This document shows, in pieces, positions 11,835-24,479 of a stretch of DNA of 64,000 bases. The stretch is from Cycas panzhihuaensis. Lineage: Eukaryota > Cycadophyta. The stretch's first letter is position 1, and every line of letters begins with the position of its first letter. The notes below the pieces were generated by a model, which saw only the letters and a list, made by a program, of their open reading frames with translations, was not told the origin of the DNA and made no database searches. The DNA is taken from NCBI GenBank assembly GCA_023213395.1, contig CM041465.1, positions 98,277,741 to 98,341,740 of the forward strand, written 5' to 3'. Position numbers and translations under genes: made by a program.

Positions 11835-12260
11835 TTCATGGGCATGACCTCTTGTGGGTCACCCATCATTTCTTTCGACCCAAGGGACCTTCCTTTTGCT
11901 AGTAAGAGGGAGTGCCATTGGCACTACCCCTTTATCATTATTATTAACACTCTTGAGTTCACATTGAAGAGGATCGTTATATATAATATATCTTTGGTGA
12001 ATGCCATGACCATATGCATGGTAGAGAAGCTAGGTATAAGGGCTCTCAAACCAATCCTATAGAGGTTCCAAGGCTATGATGGTAGCAAGAAGACACCCCT
12101 GGGAATGGTAACACTCCTACTCATCTTAGAAGATAAAATGGTATAAACTAACATTATAGTCATCAACATTGACGTGGACTTCAACCTATTGTTAGGTCAC
12201 CCAATGCTTGACTAAATAGGACATGTTTTCTCTTATAAGTAGGGAAAACTCAAGTTTTCT
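11835..12260 (+). pseudogene. Aspartic protease of TAT-A
   Basis: The region 11838-12062 is open and continues past a stop. A segment ending VNAMTICMVEKLGI and the later FNLLLGHPMLD are the two ends of a Tat protease fold. The active-site D-x-G-S segment has degenerated to Y-N-I-S, so the catalytic Asp is gone. Confidence 0.75.
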
Positions 12261-13522
12261 CATAGAGGATAAATAAATAGTATCACTGGAGAGCCCCCTC
12301 TTAGTTAATCATCCCATTAATAATGCCAGGCAATCTTTGGGACTAATGAGGATGAAGAACCATCCTACCCATTAATCATTGATTTCTTTGATATTAAAAG
12401 CCCTCGGGAAGGGGAGGATGCACCTCCCCCATGACTAAATTTAGTTTGTTTTGACCCTATTAGTATAGGGAGTTATGGGTATTTGGTTGTCTTAAGTGAC
12501 CACAAGCTCGATGATGACTATGAAGAATTACCTTATCCAATCTCCCCCCTTAACATGTAGAGGGGCACACCCCTCATCCCCTTGTACATCCCATGTTTTG
12601 ATGTAGGACCTATATGGGGTTAGATGACTATCACCTAACTGATATGATTGAGCTTCTTTTGCTTCATCCTAGTGGCAATGTACTATCAACCTACTAAAGA
12701 ATGTAGACCCCTAACCCACCTATGAGAATTCTACTTTAGGAGCCCCTGAATCATCATCATCCTTCGAAAATGATGAGGATGTTAAGTCTCTTATTTCTCA
12801 TGATGGATCCATTATTTGTGATCCCGACCCTAGCAAGTGCTTCCCCACTCGAGCAGGAATATAGTATCATAGGAGGGTGCACTTTAACTCTTCAAAAGAC
12901 TCCCCCTACTATTACAGTTGACTAGATAATCACTATGAACCTGTCACTCCCTTGTTTGCTTCCCAACCTTCTCTCAGCAAGACTATCCATGAGATAGATT
13001 GATTTGAGAATGATGAGGCCTTTTTAGAATACTTAGTGGAGGATATACCTAATTTACCTTTTAGACACCATAAGTTTGGTTTTTAAAAGTGTTTGGCTAT
13101 TAGATCATCCCTAGTTGAGCATAATTAACCAACTCCTCCTCCTCATCTGCCTATTGACTAAGCCTCCTTCCACTTTGAGGAAGGGAATGCCATGTATGTA
13201 GGGGCAACCAATGACATTATCCTTACCCCTGATAAGGTCATCAAGGTCAGAGTGGAATGCTCTCCTCAATAAATAGATGTATATACCAAGTTATTTCAAG
13301 AGTTTTATGACATCTTCACATGGGACTATGCATATATGAAGGGCATAAACCCTAATATTGTTACTCATAACCTTACCACTAACTTGGGTGCTCACCCTGT
13401 GGGGTAAAAATAACATCCCTTATACCTAAAATTATCAGCTATAGTTAAAATGGAAGTTAAAAAGCTACTAGACATAGGCCTCATTACTTCCATTGACTAT
13501 CCTAGATGGGTCTCCAACATTA
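12261..13522 (+). pseudogene. TAT-A protease-RT spacer and start of RT
   Basis: From about 12890 the sequence matches the Tat spacer between protease and RT. It includes F-E-E-G-N-A-M near 13180 and FTWDYAYMKGINPNIVTHN at 13315, then KMEVKKLLDIGLI and YPRWVSNI up to 13520. The frame breaks at the TAT-B insertion after SNI and resumes at 29541 with V-P-V-T-K-K. The section 12261-12890 has no clear domain. Confidence 0.75.
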
Positions 13523-15914
13523 TGGTGTCTTTTCGAGTGGACCTAAACTAGATATCTCTCGATCAATGGGGCGTTTCCTTTATGTCAATTGGAACTCGGA
13601 GATATAGGATTTAAGAATACCTAAGTAACCACCTTTTCTCAACTCCTAAGAAGGAGTCTTCACCTAGTTATGCCATCTAATAAGATATGGATGAAGAATA
13701 TGATGAAAGGCTTCGATGTAAGGTAGGTGGGAGGATCTACTAACCTATACAATTGGGTAAAGGAGTTGTTGTTTCATAACTACTCTAATAATATTTTTAA
13801 TATCCTTTCTAGGGACTCCTTTCATATGATCTTTTTAACTTTTTGAGTTTTACTTAGATATAGGGAAGGGTAAGCAAATGGAAGGATTACCTTTCTTATT
13901 TTGTTTCTTTTTCCTTTTTTTTTGGTGTTCACTTTGCTTTCTTTTTTATTTTGTTCTTCTCTTCTTTTTTTTATTATATTTTTTTTTTCTAATATAAATT
14001 TGTTGTTATGCTTAACAAAACAAAACAAAATAAATCTAGGCAATCTATGAAAATAAAAGGCCTACTTTACCTTTAATCAATAAGTAAGGGAAAAAACTAG
14101 AACCAGATGCATGTAATGCATTTTTTTGTATCTTTTCTTTTTTTTGCTTTAAAAATAAGAGATGGAAGTGCAAATATGAAATTATCCTTCTACATGTAAT
14201 ATGTATACCTTACAATAAAAGGAAAGATACTTCCAAGAAATACAACACACAATGTAATTATTTATGGAAGTTTTCAAAGAAATTGACAACATGCAATACT
14301 AGTTGAAAGGTTTCATCTTGTATACATGTAATCATTTCTTTGAAGGAATGATCTATAATGTAAAAAAGAGAGATATCAAAAAGATGTTACTATTGTTTTA
14401 AATGATTTTTTAGACCTATGAGGTTATATGCAAATAACAAATCTAAACAAGAACCCTCATACAAGATACTAGCTTTAAATATTCTATCTTGATTGGAGCA
14501 AGAAAGGCTCTAAAAGGATCCTTGAACCTTTAACAATCTAAAAAATTAAATATGCACTCACTATTCAAGAGTGAAATTAAGCAAACAACTAAACTATGAG
14601 ATTAAAATTTCTTTCTTATTACAAAAATCTACCTCATAATAGTTATTTTTCTTTTAGCTGATTAATATTTCCTAATACTTTCCTTTAAAACGGATGAAGG
14701 AAGAGGAATAACAAATAATAAGGGATAAACCATATCCAAATAAAGCTAAAAGAGATGGCAAACTATCTAAAATATAAACTACTATGCAATAATGGGAAGG
14801 GATAGCAATGTAAGTGGCGGAGAGATGACCATGCTCCACCATAGTCTATCCCCTATAAACCCCATAAAGGGCTGACCTTTTATCAAGTATTTCAAGCCTA
14901 AAAAATGTATATAAAATTACCATAATAATTAGTCAAAAGAAAGAGTAAGTTTTGAGTTAAAACAATCCCCAAAAATACTATGAGATAAACAAAAACTACA
15001 TAGAAAAGACCTTACCTATTTAGAAGAAGTTTAAAGCTAGAAACTTTGAGAAAATCCATAAAAATGAAGATTAAACTATCAATATTTAAATATCAGCAGA
15101 GCATGAAGTCAGAACATCAAAATGCTTTCTTGATTTCACCCATAAACCTTTTCAAAATCCAAGTTTCTATTACAATAGTAGCAATCCTAAAAAAATCTCT
15201 AAAAATACTAAGAAATCCACAAAAAAACTTGAGCAATTCTCAATCTTACTCATAATCTTGAATAACAAAACCCTCTTTGTCATTCCTAGGCATCAAAGAG
15301 ATAAGATTCCACTAAATCTAGGTGGCAACATGTAAAATTTAGGTGTGCTAGTTAAGTTTTACATGCATGATAGTAAAAAATGTGACTAATCGCATTTCTA
15401 GACCTACAAAAATGTGATTTTATTCTAAAAACATTTTTTGGCAACACTAAAAATGTGACAAATATGAAAGTAAATTTTAACTCAAAAAAAGTCAAAATTT
15501 GATTTTTAAATATAAATTGAAGTACAAATGACTTTATGAATAAATAAAGAGGCCCAAAACAAGGTAAAAACATTAAATGCAAGCCTAAAAATGATTTAAA
15601 ATGATAAAAAGTTTGGGTGAAATCAAGAATAAAACACAAAAATAATAAGTTTTAAAGGAGGCATTATGTTAAATTGATCATGAAGAAAACTTTTTAGTGC
15701 TATCATCTTAATCATCGACAAATAATAGTAAAATACATATCACATCATCATTCATCATAAGTCATTAAGAAAAATCTATACATTTCTTCATCAAAACATC
15801 GCCTAACTCATCATCAAACAAATCTATCATTCATTCTTTTTTTTCTTTAATGAAACCATACAAGAAACATGTTAAAATATAAATACAAACTAAAGGCCAA
15901 GTTTTAGTGAAACA
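13523..15914 (-). repeat. 3' LTR of TAT-B (about 2.39 kb)
   Basis: On the plus strand it starts TGGTGTC and ends GTGAAACA. It aligns along its length with 27087-29535 and, more distantly, with TAT-D and TAT-C LTRs. It differs from the other LTR by many transitions and small indels, so the insertion is old. Confidence 0.88.
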
Positions 15915-15926
15915 TTTGCCCCCCTT
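15915..15926 (-). other. Polypurine tract of TAT-B
   Basis: On the minus strand AAGGGGGGCAAA directly precedes the TGTTTC start of the 3' LTR. TAT-A has the related ctaaggaggcaa. Confidence 0.85.
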
Positions 15927-16295
15927 GACACTTGAAGCTCTTTTTCCAAGAAGAGAGATAGGATGTTAAGGGGTGGCAATGACATAGGTGATTGTTCTTT
16001 TACTTAAATACGATAAGAATCAAATGAAGTATATGAATGATGAAGTAAAGAAGCTCTATGATGTAACTTAAAGTAAAGTTTGTATAATAATAGGATCAAA
16101 AAGTATTTCTCACTAGTAAGTCTACCAAAAAGATTGAGTTTTTACTACTAAAAGGCCACTATTTACACCTTTTACCTAAAAGGATTAGGCGTTTAACATC
16201 ACCAAAAACCTACCTAAAAGGATTGGCTGTCAACTGTTGCTAAAAAAATCACCCAAAAAGACTAGGTATCTATCACTAAAGAAAACCTATCTAGT
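15927..16295. other. TAT-B 3' region, no coding signal
   Basis: Non-coding. The last 170 bp hold degenerate repeats of a CCTAAAAGGATTAGGC-like phrase leading into the 34-bp array. Confidence 0.5.
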
Positions 16296-16429
16296 GCCCA
16301 CAAACTAGATGGGACTTTGCTACCAAAATGCCCACAAACTAGATGAGACTTTACCTCCAAATGCCCACAAATTGGATAGGACTTCACCATCAAACGCCCA
16401 CAAAATGGATGGGACTTTGCTACTATACA
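16296..16429 (+). repeat. Tandem repeat, 33-34 bp, four copies
   Basis: Copies begin gcccacaaa at 16296, 16330, 16363 and 16396 and share gatgggactttgct-like cores. The array lies in the 3' untranslated part of TAT-B. Confidence 0.85.
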
Positions 16430-16500
16430 ACTAGTCATAGTTTATCTCTCTTTAACCATGCATTAGAGGGAAATCCTTTTGCTAAAGTAAAAACGATAGA
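16430..16500 (+). other. Spacer between two tandem arrays
   Basis: Short non-coding link that already contains catagttta, the core phrase of the next array. Confidence 0.5.
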
Positions 16501-16945
16501 CTATCATAGTTTACCAGCTAATGAATAGGTGACATTTTAGAGCAAACCCATAATAGATTAACCTCATTAATAGGGTAAGGGCCTTGAAAGGTTAATTATC
16601 ATAGTTTAACTTCATTAACAATTAGACTTGGAGGGTTTCCTATCATAGTTTAGGCTCGCTAATAGGTAGAAGGGACTTGAAGTATAGTTCCTAACATAGT
16701 TTTAGCTTGTCAATAGGTGAAAGGAGGTTTAGAGTAAGGTTCCTATCATAGTTTTAGCTTATAAAGAGGTGAAAGGAGATTCAAAGCATAACCTTATCAT
16801 AGTTTAAGCTCATCAATAGGTGAAAGAAATCTTAGAGCATGACCCTATCATACTTTAAGCTCATCAACAGGTGTAAGAAAGCTCATAGCATGACCATATC
16901 ATAGTTTAAGCCCATAAACAAGTGAAAGAAAGCTCAGAGCATGGT
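16501..16945 (+). repeat. Tandem repeat, about 50-53 bp, eight to nine copies
   Basis: Copies begin (c)tatcatagttt near 16502, 16600, 16642, 16693, 16745, 16794, 16847 and 16899, with a worn copy near 16555. The shared body is ctcatcaataggtgaaag followed by ctcagagcatgac. The same phrase occurs singly at 22601-22635 in TAT-B and twice at 61740-61860 in TAT-C, so the array grew from a motif native to this family. Confidence 0.85.
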
Positions 16946-18282
<1,337 letters not shown>

Positions 18283-18574
18283 AGTAAAAAATACAATGAT
18301 ACATTGCAAAGACCATGATTACTATATTAAACATATGGTTAATCAGTGGAAAATGCAACAATAGTATCAGAAAGTGATTTTATAATTTAGAACCATTAGG
18401 GGAGATCATGGTTTTTATTGCGAAATCATATTTTTTCTATGAAAACACTTTTTTAGCTACATAGCCATACTTTTAGACTTTTACTCATACAACCTTTAAA
18501 AATTATTTAAAAAAAAAATAAAATAATGGAACTAATATAGTTATAATGATATGATATAGGCCCTAGAGAGGGTG
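18283..18574. other. Spacer, AT-rich, non-coding
   Basis: Nothing recognised; a poly-A-rich stretch lies near 18508-18530. Confidence 0.4.
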
Positions 18575-20430
18575 GAGATGTGAGAGAATGAGGGAATGGC
18601 CATCAGGAAACTTATGAGCGAGTTAGACAAGGTAGGATGGGGGATTTTGAGAGCATGTGGACTCTCACAAGTGAGTGGATCCATCCAACTTGTTATAAAG
18701 CATGGGATTTTACATGATTTTGTTAGTTGTTGGGTCCTGAGATATAATGTATTTTAGATAAGAGCCATTAGAGAGATCGAGATCACTCTGAGGGATGTGA
18801 GGAGGATCCTGGGGGTTAGTTGGTATAAAGAGCAAGTCAGGCTCATTAGAGTAACAGATTAGGAGTCCTAAAGGGCATGTAATGAGAACCTGATAGGATT
18901 TGTTAATTAGGTCAACCAATATGGGATATCGATGGAAGCTGTTTAGATAGAAGGTGACATTCTAGTAGTGCAAAGGATCATTACTTTAATCATTATTTAT
19001 AGAATAGCTAGAACCCAAAATTCATAGGGGTTATAGCTCAGTAGACAGGAGTGATGTGGAGATACGAGCAAGGGATTTAGATTAATTGGGGGTAGTACAT
19101 AGTAGATAGTATCAGTCACTAGTTATCTAGGATTAGGAGGATGAAGAAAGGTAGATTCTCATACAATTCTATAGTAATATATTGGTTGTATAACCATGTT
19201 CCACTCATAGGACTAGGAGCCTAGCCAGAAGAGTTGACTATGATGGACCTAGGAATGAACATGTGGAACATGAGGTCACAGATCCATAATAGGCTAGCTA
19301 TCATGGCACAAAGTATGTGTACCCTATCCTCAGTAGGATGATGAAGAGATAGCTTATAGAGGATGCATCTGCAGGGCTACCAGTCTAAAGTGATGATGAG
19401 ATGGATGTCATAGAGAGGGTTATAATAGAGGAGGCTCCAATAGCTAGACAAGGGAGAGGGAGAGGGTAAGATGGAGGAGGAAAAGATGGGAGAGATAGAA
19501 AGGGTAGTGGAGAGATAAGATGAAAAGGCAGAGGAGGTGCCTCATATAGTGGGAGAGTAGGAGGGAGCCATCAGGTGCTTGGGAAAGTGAGTGGAGTACC
19601 TGTGGAGGGTAGAGGAAGCTCCATATAGAGTATGGATCTAAGCTTGATAGATGGATAAGGTAGAGGTAGAGGGAGCAGAGCAGGAGAGGATAAGGCTATC
19701 TAGAGGCTCCCTATGAGCCATAGGGAGGAGTGATACTACCAATGGAGGAGGCAATAGGTGCAAAGGTAGTAGGAGGATGGGGATCACTAGGTACGTTGTT
19801 TAATTAATTTTTTTTTACATCATTTTATACTTTTACTTTTTTTTTTTTTTTGAAAGCTTTTTATTCTAAGAAACTGATCATGAATTACATATTTTCATTA
19901 GGAAAGTGATCAGACAGTGACCTTGAGGGAGGTGCAAAGGACACTAGAGGTGATCTTCCCCTACATTCTAACATTGGAGGAGGCACCAACATGGTACATA
20001 ATACATCACAGACTATTGGGATGTCATATTGATTATTATAGCCATGCACTTCAAGCTCAAGATCTTTATATGGACATGAGGGTAGAGTTGAGGACACAAG
20101 AGCCAGAGATCAAGGTAGGTGAGGACAAGAGATGACACTTGTAGAGGATGCTATTGGCTTAAGTAGGAGCATGATATACTCCATCAGTGAGTGTCATTTT
20201 ATAGTAGGGATGACACCACCTCCCACCTCGTGGTGAGTCTATACATGGGGAGACTTCAGGCAGGAGGGAGAAAGAAGATCTAAGCATTCCATAGGGATCT
20301 TATCAGGGGTCATAGAGATGAGTGTATCATGTATAATATAGGGAGATAGGAGGGAGATGAGAGGCATTTTGTAAGCCTCAATATGTATCATGAGTCATAG
20401 GAGTGACAGATGCACTATATCTTTTGTTAT
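18575..20430 (+). pseudogene. PMD-like (plant mobile domain) gene remnant, antisense in TAT-B
   Basis: On the plus strand, opposite to TAT-B, a broken reading at about 18650-18850 gives L-R-A-C-G-L followed by I-K-H-G-I-L-H-D-F-V. It then reads W-V-L-R-Y-N-V-F, a stop, and E-I-E-I-T-L-R-D-V-R-R-I-L-G-V. This order is the core of the plant mobile domain: a Trp/Arg/Phe segment, then a GE-x-T-x-T-L-x-D-V-x-x-x-L-G-like helix. Downstream come an acidic segment and an Arg/Gly-rich R-G-R-G segment (19430-19520). A further open piece (19917-20135) includes W-Y-I-I-H-H-R-L-L-G. PMD domains occur in plant nuclear proteins and in Mutator-like and Ty3/Gypsy elements. It is a dead copy. Confidence 0.55.
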
Positions 20431-21165
20431 CATGTATATATATCGATCATTTTCTCTTAAAAACTTGTGTATAAATATTTATTTGTAAACCATTTTTCCT
20501 CCTTATTTCCCTTTTTAGATTAAGTATATGATACATTCATTAGCTTGATTATCTAAGGAAACATGTAATAATTTTTATTATTTCTCACTTTTTTATTCTT
20601 TCGTAGTTATATATACCTTTTTTTTTTTACCATGATATATACATGATAGTTTATACTCATTCTAGAGTGAGATGGTTCAAGAAGGAAGAAGATTACAAGA
20701 AAGACTAAAAGCTAGAAAATAAATAAAAGAAAAAAGGGAGAAGGTGAAAGGTTTACTTATTCTATTTTTATAAACTTAAAACCATCTAAAACAAATGGTA
20801 AGAGGTTTATAAAAGTAGAAGATGGAATAATATAAATCCTCTAAAGGGAAACTTATATAACTCACATCATACTCCTAATAGATTATATAAACATGGAATA
20901 AAATCCGTATTTACATAATGTACCATGAAGAAAACAAGTTATTTATTAAATAAAATATTAATCTTACTTAACAAATAACTAGTCATCTGAGTATATCAGA
21001 TTCCTCGTTAACTCCTTCTAAGGAAAAGAGGCTTTTAGGGGCTTACCCCCTACCAAGATCCTCCATGGCCTAATATTACCATGTAGGTCTATCTCTTTCA
21101 AATACTTCACTTAAATCTTCTACTTATTATCCTAGTCTTCAAACTGATCAAATCTAGATCTTTTT
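20431..21165. other. TAT-B spacer between PMD remnant and 24-bp repeats
   Basis: Non-coding, homologous to the end of TAT-C (63370-64000). A single copy of the 24-bp unit (tagtttatactcattctaga) lies near 20650, matching the isolated copy at 63872 in TAT-C. Confidence 0.55.
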
Positions 21166-21226
21166 AAACTAATAGTTTATACTTGTTACAGAGTGGTAGT
21201 TTATACTTAGTCTAGAGTGGGGTGCC
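21166..21226 (-). repeat. 24-bp tandem repeat, TAT-B (about two copies)
   Basis: Minus-strand units of the type gagtataaactaccactc occur twice. The homologous site in TAT-C (63257-63369) has almost five copies, so the array length differs between copies. It starts right after the RNase H remnant at a G-rich/C-rich phrase (tggggtgccccca). Confidence 0.75.
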
Positions 21227-21244
21227 CCCATCTAAAAATATGAA

Positions 21245-21660
21245 AGTCAACTGAAATGATCATCTAGGATAGAGGAAACAAGAGAATTAGCTTTAAGGTT
21301 AAGAGAACGAGGTATATACTGAATGGTAACTAAAGTAAATAGGGACAACAATGATGAAGCCTGATGATATAAGAGAAGGAGTCACAACAAATGAACCTAA
21401 TACATCCCAACTAACTGATAAACTATAACCTAAGAGTTGTCATATATAGTAGAAAGTCCAAGATAAAAGTGAGAAACATCAAACAAGTCTCTTACAATAG
21501 CAAGGTATTTAGCTTCATTATTAGTTACCCTATATATGAAAGATCCCATAGAAAGGAGGGGACTTCATAATTGGTTATAAACCACCCAAGTAGAAGTAAA
21601 CAATCTTGGGTTTCTCCTACTACATCTATTAGTGAATATATCTAGTGCCATGGAAATAAT
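21245..21660 (-). pseudogene. Archaeal-type RNase H (aRNase H) of TAT-B
   Basis: The minus strand reads I-F-T-N-R-C-S-R near the start, where aRNase H has D-G-G-S. It goes on through W-V-V-Y-N-Q and T-N-N-E-A-K-Y-L-A-I, which carries the catalytic Glu, to V-T-I-Q-Y-I-P-R and a final L-N-L-K-A-N. The first catalytic Asp is Asn, as in TAT-C. Several stops are present. This second RNase H is specific to Tat elements, where it normally follows RT-RNase H; here no RT precedes it. Confidence 0.7.
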
Positions 21661-22689
21661 AGGATCAAAGTTTGGAGATGTTATGATTAATAGAGGAAAG
21701 TATGAGAATCAATTGATAAGGAGATGGTAATAAATGAAATAATTTTGACTATGGTGAAAAAAAATAGAAATATATTGGGATGATCATGATCGATACTGGA
21801 AATGGTGTCAAGTAAGGTTTGATCATAATTGAGGTTATGGTGGACCCAAACAACTAGATCAAAAAATTATAAATGACTCATCCAAATGAACCTAACCTAT
21901 AGATAGATAGGTGGGGATGAATCCATCACGCAACTTTCCCTAGATTATAAGAGGATGATAATAATATACTTGCCTTTTTCTACTTTTTCTTTTAACTTTT
22001 ATTTTTTTCTTTCTTTTTTTTTCACCTCCACTTTTACTTTTTTTAAAGAGGGAAATCATGATCAACCAACTATAAAATTCTTTCACTCAACACAGCAAGG
22101 ATTTATCTTTCTTAACAAAATGTAGAGTAAAAAAGACCAATCTCCTTAGGGATTAAACCATAGAAAAAGAGGAGATCAAAATCACGATGTCTCCAAATGT
22201 AAAGGGAAAGCGACAGGATGAGTATTCACTTCAAAAGATTAATAGAGAGAACCAAAGATAATGAAAATAATCAAAGACAATAGGTGATATATGACCGAAA
22301 AGGAATCCTCTAGGTAAAGTACTATTGAATGGAAAAATGGTCTCAATTAATGACTAAATACTTGAAGCTGATAGAAGTTTTTCTCTTTCTAAGATGAAAA
22401 TAAAATTAGGATGGGACCCAAGTTCTCCTTTGAGTATCGAACTCAAAAGAGAACAAGATCTAAATATGATGATAGAATGCTCACAATCAATGTAAATACT
22501 TAAAGGAGCAAAAGATTTATACAATCATAAGTAGGATCTCTTGTAAAAGCATAACAATGCTCAGTAAAAAACAAGAAAATATTAGAAAGAAGGGGAACTT
22601 ACCCATAGTTTTAGCTCATTAGGTAAATGAAAAAGTTTCAAAGCCGTAGTCTATCCTCATTGCAGAGGTAGACATAGGTGAATAGGTCA
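21661..22689. other. TAT-B region replacing RT-RNase H, non-coding
   Basis: Between the end of the protease-RT spacer and aRNase H there are about 1.0 kb without RT motifs in any frame. It includes a ccatagttttagctcatt copy of the 51-bp repeat at 22601 and a pyrimidine-rich segment near 21980-22030. TAT-C has a homologous non-coding segment (61861-62810). Confidence 0.65.
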
Positions 22690-24070
22690 TTGTTTTTGCT
22701 ACTTAGGTTTTATGCTAGGGACTAATGTAATATTATGTTTGACAAGTTAGGAGTCAAGGCCACATATATCTTTATAATCCTATATAAAAACTAAGTAGAA
22801 CTTATGAAAGAGATCTTTAAACTGAGTTATCTCTTGGGGATTATATCTAGCTCCCAACTTGATAATTCTAGGAACATCCTTGATCTTTAAGTTTACATCA
22901 ATGGTTTGTTCCATAAGCATTGCATTTCCTTCCTTAAAATGAAGAGGGGCAAGCTCTATTGAAGGAATAGAGTCATGGGGCTGAGAATGATTAACTATAA
23001 CTTTTAGAAAACCCAACTTATGGTGTCCATTAGGGAAATTAGGAGATGAACTTGCTAGATACTCCATAATTGCCTTATCATTTTTAAAATGGTCTAAGTA
23101 GAAGAGATTGATGAGGAGAAGATTTTTAGATTAAAAAGTAGATGGAGAGAGAGGTGTGAAAGGTAAAAGAGGATAAACCAAAGAGTTTGGACAAGTGGAA
23201 ACAGACTCAATAATTCAAGAAACATGAGAAAAGAAAATGGGCTTATCAACAAGCTTTCAAACTGAAGAAAATTTTTGGTTAAATTCTTAATTATTCATAT
23301 CACACTCTTGGTTGGACAAAGATATCAAGATGAGAGAAGATGGGGAAGGATCCACATGAGGATAGGAAGGGAAAAAAATAGTGGAGATTGAGTTAACTTC
23401 TTGTACTTTAGTGGAAGTATTGTGATTATTTTAGCATATATCAAGTGAGTCAATAGCTTCACCCCCTGACTCTAAGTCTAGGTGCCAATGCAACAATATA
23501 TTCATCTCATGTCTATTCAACCATATCTTAAAGAAAGAAGAATGAGAGAAAGATGGGGAAGCATCAATGTGTAAATCATGTATAATTGAAATTGAGGAAG
23601 TAGTCACCAAAAGACTAGTAATGGGAGGAACCATTATATTTACCCCTGAGGGTAAGTACAAAACTTATGAGAAATGAACCTCAATAGAAGGGGAGGTATT
23701 TGTGCTAATGAGCCTAGCTAGGGGTAGACCTCAATGAGACACGATGGAGTGAGAAGTTATTTCTTCATCAGAAATAGAAGAAGATGAAACTGAAGACCAA
23801 TCAGTCAAGTATGAAGGAATAGGTATAGATGAGGAGCCTAATGGAAAGTGAATAATTTCAACTAAATCCACACCTTTTACTTTTGGTTAGTATAAGGGGC
23901 TTCAATAGTAAAGTATTGACCTAAACCAAGTGATTAAAAAAAGTACTATGAAGAGTTTGAGGATTCACCAAGTTCCAAAAAAGTCTTAATAAGAGAAATT
24001 GATTACTTAATCTGTTTTGGATTTCACTTAATAATTTTTAATTATCTCTCATGGATGAACCTAAGTTCAC
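22690..24070 (-). pseudogene. TAT-B protease-to-RT spacer, truncated before RT
   Basis: Open pieces at 23431-23661 and 22780-23067 (minus). The latter has HHKLGFLKVIVNHSQPHDSI and then HFKEGNAMLMEQ, conserved in TAT-C and recognisable in TAT-A. After FKDLFHKFYLVFI the reading continues with D-Y-K-D-I-C-G-L-D-S, the segment just upstream of RT in Tat elements, and then homology ends abruptly near 22690. This marks the left edge of the pol deletion. Confidence 0.7.
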
Positions 24071-24074
24071 TAAA

Positions 24075-24408
24075 GAGGGAGGAACAAATCATTGACATTT
24101 GGGTGATCTATGGTCTATCTAAAAGAAAGAACAATAATGGTAAGCTTAGTAAGAACTATCTTTTCTTCTAACATGAGAGGAAGAGTGACTTGACCTAAGG
24201 GCACTTTCTAATTTTTATCATACCCTTGGAAAATCCACTCATATGGATCAAAAATAAAGATCTCTAAATCCTTAATAAGATGAAAAGAGATTACATTGAT
24301 AGATGATCCCCCGTTAATAATAACTTGCTTAATATTGACATCGTCCTTCACAATCTCAATGTAAAATAGAGGTATGTCATTCAGTGTATATGCAAAATGA
24401 CTAGGCAA
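24075..24408 (-). pseudogene. Aspartic protease of TAT-B
   Basis: The open piece 24208-24408 has IINGGSSINVISFHLIKDL, the active-site region with N in place of the catalytic Asp of D-G-G-S, and ends at FQGYDKN. Past a stop it continues with K-V-P-L-G-Q-V-T-L-P-L, the flap-side segment, and a worn end near 24080. It sits downstream of gag in the same orientation. Confidence 0.75.
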
Positions 24409-24479
24409 GGTAGTTGGTCAAAAGAAAGAATGGAGGTAGGTGAAGAAACTACTATAAGAACTCCTAATTCATCAAACAT

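Noticed and set aside
16296-16945. Regular repeats that could suggest a CRISPR-like array
   Set aside because: Units are contiguous tandem copies without unique spacers, in plant retrotransposon DNA.
19027-19060. ggggttatagctcagtagac resembles the 5' end of an organellar tRNA gene
   Set aside because: Only the acceptor/D-stem side matches; no anticodon arm, T-arm or closing acceptor strand follows. It lies in the PMD-like remnant.
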